Shown piece by piece: positions 55,102-64,000 of a stretch of 64,000 bases of DNA. The translations under genes and the position numbers were made by a program. Below the pieces are notes generated by a model. The model had not been told where the DNA came from, did not search any database, and worked only from the letters and a program-made list of their open reading frames with translations. The stretch is from Pogonophryne albipinna. Taxonomy: Eukaryota; Chordata; Actinopteri; Perciformes; Artedidraconidae. How positions within the stretch are numbered: position 1 is the first letter of the stretch; every line of letters starts with the position of its first letter. Where the stretch lies: NCBI GenBank assembly GCA_028583405.1, contig CM053252.1:31501562-31565561 (forward strand), read 5' to 3'.

Positions 55102-58100
55102 ATGTATATATATATATATCATATATATTTATATTATATATAAAAGTTTCCCTCAAAACAGATTTGAAAATGCTGTTTTGTTCTATTGGAAAATCCTTTT
55201 AAAGAGTGCAGGCTCCTTTTTAAGAAGAACAAATCAGATTCCAGCCATAGTCTTTTGCTGTCCAAACCCCAGAGAATGTGGTAGATTTTTCCTCTAGTAC
55301 TCAGCAAAGTTGATGTGATTCATGATTTTGGTTATTCCTGAAAAAACCAAAGAATAGAGTGTTGGCGTGACTGGTGAGGACCATGTTACTGGAAGAGAAA
55401 AAGGGAAAGAACAGAAGCCTCAACAAAGGAAAATTATAAAAAGAAGCGTCACAGTGTTGCAAATAGTGTTTGTTACCAATATTTATATATCTGCTCTTTT
55501 GCTCTGGTGTTTGAATGACAATCATGTTTTCACATCAGATCTGAGGATAACATTGGACAGCAGCCATGATGTTCCACTTCAAAGAGCCAAGACACTGTTA
55601 CAATCACGTATTTCTTTAACAGCATGTCTTTATCACACCATAAAAGTATAAGCAAGACTTTCACAAAGTCCCCTGACTCAGCATGAACTCACTGTGGTAG
55701 TATGCAAAGCGTTCTCGCTCTGACCACCTCTGCTTCCTCTGATCTAATCTTCTGGGAAATGTACTCGGGGCTAAGCCGACGCACTGGAAAGATTTAATGT
55801 GGTCATACCAGAGTGAAGGAGATAAAAAACACAGAGATGTTATTAGAGAAACCATGGGATATTTGCTCCAAAGACGCAGGTCGGATAGGTTGAACAGACC
55901 GCTAACATCTTCTCCTCTAAATGCCACAATACCCTTGAGGCATGATTTGGCATTAGCGCTGTTTGGCCTGAGTGCTCCCAAAGGAGTACTCACATGGGTT
56001 AACAATAATCATTCCTGTCGGCTCTGGTATTAAATTAATATTTTAAGAAGATTCTTTCTGATAAAGCTACCCTCTTTTTTTACTTGTTTTGCTATTTTCT
56101 TTAACCAAGGAGGTTATGTCTTTTTTCTTTTAAGAAGGATTACAGAAAAACTAAAAGACAGATTTTCATGAAACTTGGTAGAAGGGTGTTGTATTGGCCA
56201 AGGAAAAACCCATTCACTTTTGGAGCAAATCCAGATCGGGGGAAGATGCACATTACTTTTAATATTCGCTTCCATCGTGACATAGTGCATAGTCGGAGCG
56301 GAGATGGGCTTTTCTAGAGGACTGTGACACAGGATTAGAAATATCCCCTTTAACATGCAACACAAAACATTCTTATGTATTGAATTAATATGAAAGCTTA
56401 AATCTCACATGGAGAAGAGTCTCTAGACCATTTTTGTCACAATTTGAATACAATCTTTCTTTTTTTCAAATACTTATCAGGAACAAATGCTGATCTATAG
56501 TTGTGGAAGCAGTTAGTAGGAACTTGAACCAGAGGAACGCCGGTTCAAGTCTCTGAACAGACCAACTTCATTTTATTTATAGTTCCAAAAAATCAAACGA
56601 TGATGCTATTAGTTGCTCAAAGATGAATGGAATTGATTTTATGATTGAATGAAGGTTTGGTGTATTTTACATTATTTATACCATATCCAAATTTCAGTAG
56701 TTTCATATATCGCAGGGGCTAAATTGCCCATAATGCATCAGTTAATAATATGGCTAGAACTTTGTCTATACAATTGTCAGCTTTAAATGTATATAATATA
56801 AATACAAGTTGATGTGTTTCCTGGAGGTTGTGTTTGGTATTTATTGTTGAAGACATTTATCACGCGCAAAAGGCCAATTATTGGTCGTTTCCAACTACTC
56901 GAACGTATATTGCTTATTGTCGTCATTATACATCTTACATCAGAAAATACAGTTTTATGGTGCACCACAAGCAGAATATGTCGAAGAAGGCCCCTTGTGC
57001 TTTGTTTATTTTGCTGACTAACGAGTGCTATTTATAGATTTTCACCTTGACTCCATTTGTATCAATCTTTATTTGCATTACAGTATGTGCTCTATAATCC
57101 ACTTAGTGTTCCTGCAGTTTCATTAGAGAATGGGGTTATCGTGTCCTTGTGGGAACGCAGTGGTGATCTTTGTGTCCTCACTCCTGAAGACGTGCCATAT
57201 GGAAAGTGTTGATAACACGACATAAAGAAAGACAGCATTTATAAGCATATTCCTTGTTAGTGTTTGGTTGTTTCTTGGGTAAAGCGCAGCCAATCTGGAG
57301 CCCAGTGCTGCTGAAAGATGCTGTTCTTGCTGTAGTGCACTCTCTGTGATGAAGGCCGTGATTAGACTGTGATCGCTCCTGGAGTGTTCAAAGGAGAAAT
57401 TGTTCTCTCTCACCCCGGGAAGAGAATCAATCTAACTGATTACCTGGGGGGATTTCACATCGAACACACATGCACACACACGCCTAGTCACCCTCCTGTT
57501 TTGCGAAGCCAATATTTCCTACCAACACTGCCTGTCCTTTTTCTATATGACTTTGTTTTAATCATGAAAATAGCTAGTGTCATATTTTCCCAGTTGGAAA
57601 GTGTTGGACGCACAGCCGTTGATTAAATAGATCTCAATTTCGACCGCATGCTGGTTTCGCTGAACTCAGCTATGTAGAGAAAATATCCTGAACCACTGGT
57701 TCTTGGAAAAATCTTAAAATGCTTAATCGAGGTCAGAGGGTTCTTATGAAGGAGTGAGGGAGGAGCAAATAGATATTTGTGTGTTTTAAATAACCTAAAA
57801 GTTTCACATTTACTCTCTTTGGCCTGGTTCTTCTCTGAAATGCATGAGTCATGCACCTGTCTAGAAACGGCACAGTCATTGCTAGAAATGGGAAGAACTC
57901 ACAAATGTGTTTTGAACAGTTCAACATAGCTATTATGATGCCATTAATCATATATAGGAAAAGTGCTAAAAAGTGACTTTTTTTGTTGATAGAATAATTT
58001 CATAAATAGGGAAAAATGTAATGTAGGCTTACATCAGGTTTTCCAACCGCCCAAAAGTGTAACCAATATTATAAATTAAAAATAATGCTTTTCATGATGT

Positions 58101-58369
58101 GCATATGAATCCTATTTTCACAGAATGTTATTCATTTTTTATTCAGGCAGTGGAAATGTTTTACTTTTGGCAACACTGTAAATTATCTACTTGAATTTAA
58201 TCAAGGATGATTAATCTTTTTTTCACTTTTCTTTTATGGATATGTTTAATTATATGTTTAATAAGCTTGTGATAGCTTCTCTAAGCTCAGTGCTTTGGTT
58301 TATAGCAACTGTGGGGTTTGGTTGAGTCTCACAGCTCTCATTGACCTTGTTTATACTGTAGTTGCAGAA
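55102..58369. other. Non-coding stretch with a SINE-like piece
   Basis: An AT-rich (TA) patch lies at 55100-55145. The rest shows no exon. The parts around 55650-56030 and 57100-57470 are non-repetitive and might be conserved non-coding sequence, but this is a guess from complexity alone. Confidence 0.4.
56495..56565 (+). mobile_element. tRNA-like SINE head fragment
   Basis: TGTGGAAGCAGTTAGTAGGA resembles a Pol III A box region. CGGTTCAAGTCTC about 35 bases later resembles a B box. The following sequence is AT-rich. It looks like the 5' end of a tRNA-derived SINE; an intact tRNA fold is not evident. Confidence 0.5.
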
Positions 58370-58500
58370 TCAGAATCAGAAACAGGTTTATTACCAGGTA
58401 GGTTTACACGTACGAGGAATTTGACTTGGTGTCGTGGTGCATACATAAAGGTAAAACTAAAATTTAAAACACAGGCAGAGAACTAGAAAAATATAAAAAA
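58370..58500 (-). mobile_element. Retroposon 3' end, reverse orientation
   Basis: AGAATCAGAATCAGAAACAG followed by GTTTATTACCAGGTAGGTTT and ACGAGGAATTTGACTTGGTG is the reverse complement of a widespread fish retroposon 3' end with an (ATTCTG)n tail. Confidence 0.65.
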
Positions 58501-58753
58501 TAATTAAAATCTTGTAAAATATAACAGTATTTATATAACCCTAACCCCATTGCAATGGAATGGAATAGAAGGAATAAAATATGGAATAAAAATCAGCAGT
58601 AATACAAAATATTGTTGTACATTGTGTGCAATAATGTAATGCATAGAATATATGATGTGGCTGAGGTAAAGTGTCAGTGGGGGGGCCGGGCCTTGTTTAT
58701 GAGGCTCTGATAATTAGTTTGTCTGCCTGTTAACAAATGGCAGAGTATGCGTT

Positions 58754-58827
58754 TACTTGGTGAACCTAGTGGATCATCTAGCAGCTGAGATTTCAGCTGC
58801 TAGATGATCCACTAGGTTCACCAAGTA
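58754..58827. repeat. Perfect hairpin, 35-bp arms, 4-nt loop
   Basis: The arm 58754-58788 (starting TACTTGGTGAACCTAGTGGA) is the exact reverse complement of 58793-58827 around the loop GATT. This is the largest perfect palindrome in the window. It lies in non-repetitive DNA and shows no transposon ends. Confidence 0.97.
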
Positions 58828-59387
58828 TGGGCCATTCAATACTCTGAGATTAATTGAATCCCCTTTTAATTTACAGTAAATCTGAGTACCAGCAGAGACC
58901 AGAATTGTCAGTTTCATCATTCAAAGTTTGATTGGAAACAGCTTAAATATGCAGATCTGAATACCCAAACAAATTGTGGTTTTATTTCTAAATCCAACCC
59001 AGAGCATACATTTAATTTGCTTGCTTGCATTCCTTGGTTGAAAACATGTTTTACAGCCAGCAAGTTTTGAAATGTAATTTCCAAATGCCTAAGAGACCAC
59101 CCTCCCTGCTGTGGGAAAGATCACCAGAACGCTGAACCGTCATCACCCCTGGGTTAACTTTCCCTGTCACCTGAGCTGATTAGCTCCGATGATCACCGTA
59201 AAGAACGTGACCTTTGGAGACGGGGCCTCGCAAGTTAAAACCAGAGTTTTCATGGACCACCAAGAGAGATGTGTGCTTGTTATGTTGGGAAATAATCCAT
59301 GCTGTAGATTCTACAGTATTAAACATCATAATCATAATTCACTTCTAACTAGGTGATGTTACGACAGCTAAGCGTAGATTCACCATC

Positions 59388-59600
59388 AAGCATCTTTGAG
59401 TACCAGAAAAGGGCTGTATAAATGATTATATCATTATGAAATATTCAGAGGTGGACAAAGTACTCTGACCTTTCTCTTTAAGTAAAGGTAGTAACAAAAT
59501 GTAGAAATGCTCTGTTCAAGTAGTAGTCCTGCATTCAGAATGTTATGTTAAAGTATAAGAGTATTAGCACCAGAAGTACTCATTCGACTATATGGTACAA
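59388..59600. mobile_element. LINE tail followed by a GTACT-type dispersed repeat
   Basis: CTTTGAGTACCAGAAAAGGG with CTGTATAAATGATTATATCA is a LINE 3' tail. Starting at about 59452, GGTGGACAAAGTACTCTGAC and CAAGTAGTAGTCCTGCATTC are typical of a very common teleost non-autonomous repeat. Confidence 0.55.
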
Positions 59601-59797
59601 TACGGTACAATACGATACAATCAACAAGGACTTCCATTAAAACAACAAACCAGGGAAAATACACTTAACGTAACATTAAAATCATTGAAGATCATATTTT
59701 TAAGACCCTTCAGCACACCAGGCTTTGAAAGAATACATATTATATTATTGGATCATCACATTGGATTGACATGTTCATCACTTTAACATCTAACTGG

Positions 59798-59840
59798 AAT
59801 AGGTGGGTTTTTATTTTTAATTTTTAAAAACCCACCTATT
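59798..59840. repeat. Perfect hairpin, 16-bp arms, 11-nt loop
   Basis: AATAGGTGGGTTTTTA (59798-59813) is mirrored exactly at 59825-59840. The right arm borders a 100-bp segment that has a second copy at about 63304. That copy keeps a diverged right-arm edge but no left arm. Confidence 0.9.
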
Positions 59841-60660
59841 TTCATTTCAGTACAGTTCTTGAGTAAAAGTAGGCTTCTTATTTACCTTGCACTATTGCAA
59901 ACGTTGAGTTCCGTTATGTTGTCTGGAGGATGTCATGGATGTGTTGTAGGGCTGAACGATTAATCGATTTTAAATCGAAATCGCGATTTTAAATCGAAAT
60001 CGCGATTTTAAATCGAAATCGCGATTTTAAATGATGCGATTATCAAATCGCAAAGCCTGCGGTTTTTTTTAACATTTTTTTTTACAATTTTTTTTTTTTT
60101 CTTGTGAGTCAGTCATCCACACCAATCAGAAGTGCTGTGCTCCACATGTACCATCCATTGTTAATCAATCAGAAGTGGCCCATGATAGAAGGTGATAGAC
60201 AGATTGATCCAATCACCTGCCAAGTGCTTTTGAAAGTGCCTGCCCTTTCCAAATGGCTTCCAATGGAGCTCTCCTAGATGGTTTGGTGAAACAAACCATC
60301 TGATTCAGGTTATTAATGCTCCATCACATGTTTCTATTACATGGTGAATCTTGAACTGAAGCTTGACTTTAAAGCAACCCAACGGAAGTTTCATGTAAGT
60401 TTAGTTCTTTCACTCGTAGCTCGGGGTGCTAGAGACGGGAGTACGTTGATACAACCTTCCTAGCCGGAGTTATGGCCACATTTTACAATAAACCGTTGGG
60501 TCGCTTAAAAACAAATATCGCAATTCGAATCGCAATCGCAATATTTGTCAGAAAAATCGCAATTCGATTTTTTCCCAAAATCGTGCAGCCCTTGTGTTGA
60601 GCAACATTTAGACATGCCAGAAAAACAGACTCATCCCAAACATCTTTGAGCCCTTCCAGT
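59831..60660 (+). repeat. Dispersed direct repeat, copy A (split by a hAT element)
   Basis: 59831-59947 plus 60593-60660 read as one unit matching 63304-63472. The two copies share a 37-base identical run (60622-60658 and 63436-63472) containing AGACTCATCCCAAACATCTT. The insertion at 59948-60592 interrupts copy A only. Confidence 0.85.
59948..60592. mobile_element. hAT-like MITE, 645 bp
   Basis: It starts AGGGCTGAACGATTAATCGA and ends CGATTTTTTCCCAAAATCGT then GCAGCCCT. The flanking octamers TGTGTTGT (59940-59947) and TGTGTTGA (60593-60600) match at 7 of 8 positions, the expected hAT duplication. AATCGAAATCGCGATTTTA is repeated three times at the left edge, with related CGCAAT words at the right. 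No transposase frame. The outer bases are shared with the hAT-like element at 20594-21328, so the two are related families. Confidence 0.9.
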
Positions 60661-60679
60661 CTAAATAAGGACTTAGTGG

Positions 60680-61560
60680 TTTGAGGTGTGGTTAATTTCT
60701 CTGCGTGATTAGGGTTCGGCGTCTCTCCGGTCTCATTAACCGCCCCCGCCCAGCCGTCTGTTTAATATAAGAACAACACGTCCGCAGCAGATCTGTTCAG
60801 TGCTGGAGATAAGGTGGGGAAACCCCTCATTGTTTGGGTGGAGACTGGAGACCAGAAACAGACTTGGTTTCCATAAAAAGTCGAGATAAGCCATTGACAA
60901 ACTCCTGTCCTTTCTGCTCCTTCTCCAACATTTGATTTAGTTGTAAAAGTCCTAGCAGACCTCTCTTCATACATCCGCCATATCCAATGTATTGACTTTA
61001 CACCAAGTGCCTCCATTAAACTCCCGTTCATTCCTGCGATTGCATATGAAGCACTGCAGTTTCTCGGTGTCAACACTGCGTGAGTGCGCTAAAATGAATA
61101 TCTGCATGATTTATGATCCCAACCCCAGCCTTAGAATATGATACATGGCCCGTTTAGAGCGTCTCCATTTCCAAAACCCTGCCAGGGACCTAGATAAATA
61201 CTCTGTTGATCATAAATCTCCACTTTCTCCGCAAAGATCTATTGTCTGACACTCCCTGCAGTGTGTCTCTCACAGCGGGAGGATCCATCATGATAAGTAG
61301 ATGCGTGCCACTGTAATGGCTGAATTGATGAGCGTTAATTGGCATCAAGAGACTGCCAGTAATGGACTTCAGCGGCAGCGTTTTTCTGAAAGCGTAAACC
61401 AGATGGATTGATTAGCAAAATATCATGTCCTCAGCCCATGAATTGATGCTAATGTCATCGGCTCTGCTTGGCGATTTCAACCCTAAATCATATTTGTATT
61501 GAAAAGCTCTTTTAAAGGTCACTCTCCCTGTATTTACCGCCTGCTTTGCTTGAACATGTC
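60680..61560. other. Candidate conserved non-coding element
   Basis: About 850 bp without recognisable repeats and with balanced base composition. It has homeodomain-type sites (GTTAATTGGC, TGATTAGC) and no splice-bounded frame. It has the look of a developmental enhancer, but that is an impression only. Confidence 0.3.
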
Positions 61561-61799
61561 ATGATGTGTGAGTTATGTTAAGTATCACTTTTCAGGCTGC
61601 CAGTCGATCAGTCTTTTACCCTCCCTCGAACAACTAAGCTGACAATAAAACATTTAATAGAAACATTTCGCTTTACCTAGCCATCTAAAAACAATATACT
61701 CTACGAATGAAGGCAGGAAGGAATACAAAGCCTACAACATGACTTATGAGTTATGCACTACTTCTGCTTCTTTTTTAACCAACTTCTTGTAAACAGAGA

Positions 61800-62210
61800 A
61801 CTTTTAGCAGCATCTATTCATGTATGGTACTTAAGTACTATTTTAAGAAACTATACATTACTTTTCCATGTTATACATATATACTTTTACTGCACTACAT
61901 TTTGGAGGCCAGTACTTTTTTTACTCTATAGCATTTTTTTTTTAACACTCATAGCTACTAGCTCCTTTGTACATGAAAACAATGATTTGCCTGTATGATA
62001 AGATGCAGTACTGTACCACTATACATATTTTAATCAAATAACTCAAATTGGCAACATGTCTTGGTGATAACATCTTAAAATAGTATTCTATATTTCCTTG
62101 AAAGAGCCATTCTGCTAACTGAATACTTTTAGTTGTTCTACTTGAAGTACATTTTAATGATAGTACTTTTACTTGGTAACATTTTCAATTCAGGAATTTT
62201 AATTGTAATG
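61800..62210. repeat. Diverged GTACTT-rich dispersed repeat
   Basis: GGTACTTAAGTACTATTTTA, ACTTTTACTGCACTACATTT and CTACTTGAAGTACATTTTAA are relics of the same common fish repeat seen at 35050-35195. No ends can be placed. Confidence 0.5.
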
Positions 62211-62484
62211 GAGTTTTTAGGATCATACTGTTACTAGAATTAATACCTGAAAATGTTTTATTATACCAAAATATATATATCCTGCAATGAAGGTTGGTGA
62301 ACTTTTATGAGCGACTTTAGCTTCCACTACACATCCTAGTGTTTTCAGTCAGAGAACTTAGTACCACCGTATCAAATGGTACACTGTTTATGAATGTGTT
62401 TGTTTGCGAATACAGTTGTTTGTGCTCTCTGTTTTGCTGACTCATCATGAGCTGATCCCATGCGGCCTCTCTCCTGTCAGTGAC

Positions 62485-62646
<162 letters not shown>

Positions 62647-63124
62647 GGTCAGGCTCCCGGGGGGCAGCAGAGGACTCGGTCAGTGTGAGCGTCAGCTGCC
62701 AGCAGCAGTGTCCTGCGAGAACAGAGCAGAGGAGGAGAAATGTCTCCACGCATCCATCAGCTGGCAGCCGGCAGCCTCTGCATGAACATACAGTAACAAG
62801 TACACACTGAACAATGCTGTCGGTGCTGGGTGGGATCTACTCACAGATACCCAGTGTATGACTGTACATTCCCTATGTAGCACATTAATGGAACTCCCTG
62901 GAGCCTCGGTCACCACTAATCAGTTCCTTGCCTGTGGCTATAACACATAGCCTTTGGTACCAGAACCAGTCTGTTGGATTTTGATCATTTCAATTTCAAC
63001 TGGATGTAGAAATTGATGCACTGAACTGAGTGTGATAATGGAAGCATGTCTGTACAGTATGCTAAACTTGAAAAACGATAACGCTTAACGGTAATGGCAC
63101 ACATTTGTTTGAACCTTTTTTTAG

Positions 63125-63165
63125 ATATGATATGATACGAGCTGATAATACTTTATTGTCAAGTC
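63125..63165 (-). mobile_element. Possible retroposon tail, reverse orientation
   Basis: ATATGATATGATACGAGCTG then ATAATACTTTATTGTCA looks like a reverse-oriented LINE 3' tail. Only the tail motif supports this. Confidence 0.35.
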
Positions 63166-63303
63166 TGAGTTTTATGGGGGATCACGTCATCATCAACATT
63201 TCACTGTTAGAAATGGTGTTATTTTTTCTTTTTACTTAACTGGCAGTTAGCTTGTCAATTTCTTAACCTATAATAATACATAACATGCATATATAAGTTA
63301 ATG

Positions 63304-63472
63304 CCTCACCATTTTTATTTAAGTACAGTTCTTGAGTAGATGTAGGCTACTTATGTACTTCCCATTCCAACCATTACGTTTTGTTTTGAAGTTCTCTGGA
63401 AGATTAAGTCATGATTGTGTTTCAGACAAGCCAGGAAAACAGACTCATCCCAAACATCTTTGAGCCCTTCCA
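63304..63472 (+). repeat. Dispersed direct repeat, copy B (uninterrupted)
   Basis: This matches 59831-59947 joined to 60593-60660, with the hAT-like insertion absent. TGTGTT appears once at the site where copy A carries the element (63417-63422). The remainder to 64000 shows no gene or clear repeat. Confidence 0.85.
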
Positions 63473-64000
63473 TAGCACAAGAAAATCATTATTTTTTGTT
63501 TTCACCACCTAATATTCACATCTGATGGAATGTAATTATGACAAAAGCCACAGTTGGAAAAAATATATTGATATGCGGTAAAAATAAATAAATCCTTAAA
63601 TCAATATTACAATAAAAAAACAAACTTCACAATAGCTGACATATCATCTTTATTTGATCATAACAGGCTCAATGTTTCATCAACCCACACCTCTAAGTTA
63701 ATATCTTCAGTCATCATTGTTCTCCCGACCCCTGTCTCTGACACGCTCATTGTTCGACAGAACTGCTGAGTAAAACTGACTGTGCGCCACAGAGCTGTCA
63801 CCAAAACCCCGCAAGATCTCAGTGAGAGATGACTGTGTCAGAAACACATCGCTTCCAGCTACGTTCTTTTATTCAACATGTTCCTTAGAAGTGGCTGAAT
63901 TGATCTTCACCGGGGAGATCATGTTAGGGCACGTCAGATGTAGGATAGAGTGTGTGCTGTAGGCAGAGGAGCTGCCAGAATCCTTGAGGAAACAGGAGCT

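Noticed and set aside
56495..56565. Possible functional tRNA gene
   Set aside because: A-box-like and B-box-like sequences are present, but I see no consistent acceptor stem or anticodon arm. A SINE head is more likely.
58754..58827. Perfect hairpin considered as a microRNA precursor
   Set aside because: Precursors have imperfect stems and larger terminal loops. A fully perfect 35-bp stem with a 4-nt loop fits a template-switch palindrome better.
62647..62790. GC-rich stretch with a short frame MSPRIHQLAAGSLCMNIQ considered as an exon
   Set aside because: No convincing acceptor or donor pair and no family resemblance. The sequence before it is a CA tract, which is a poor acceptor region.

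Overview
This is vertebrate, almost certainly teleost fish, nuclear DNA. It is AT-rich and mostly non-coding, with long (GT/CA)n microsatellites and many interspersed repeats of kinds common in fish genomes: L2-type and Rex1-like LINEs, hAT elements, TTAA-flanked (piggyBac-like) elements and a Tc1/mariner remnant. There are no bacterial-style operons, CRISPR arrays or rRNA genes.

One cellular gene is clearly present: the 5' part of phldb1 (LL5-alpha, pleckstrin homology-like domain family B member 1), on the + strand. Four coding exons can be joined in frame: 33663-33692, 34615-34716, 40777-40900 and 42876-43046. All splice sites are canonical GT/AG, and the phases are 0, 0, 1, 1. Together they encode a short N-terminus and the first two thirds or so of the FHA domain. 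The rest of the gene (end of FHA, coiled coils, PH domain) was not found and probably lies to the right. A possible non-coding first exon ends at 8327. A second promoter/first-exon-like block at about 49330-49856 sits inside the intron after exon 42876-43046.

Layout: 1-8000 is upstream sequence with a Rex1-like LINE relic (3674-4948), a TTAA-flanked MITE (6521-7009) and long GT tracts. 8328-33400 is probably a large first intron. It holds CA tracts, a MITE with 39-bp terminal inverted repeats (13386-13793), a three-layer nest of DNA elements (19850-21517), and a TTAA element split by a 5'-truncated L2 LINE with a long intact reverse transcriptase ORF (23485-27017). It also holds a degenerate 'TTACCTAAAGTACC' tandem repeat split by a hAT-like element (31205-33050). 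33400-43050 holds the phldb1 exons plus DNA transposon remnants. 43050-64000 has no recognised coding exon. It holds hAT elements with 8-bp target duplications (45609-46557, 54290-55093, 59948-60592), SINE-like pieces, retroposon tails and further microsatellites.

The more unusual structural signal is a set of near-perfect short-loop hairpins (arms 11-35 bp, loops 2-16 nt) scattered through non-coding DNA. They are best explained as template-switch palindromes. A paralogous empty site for the 59948-60592 hAT element also lies about 3 kb away. I found no convincing new biological system. The most testable biology is the extended phldb1 N-terminus and the putative internal promoter.
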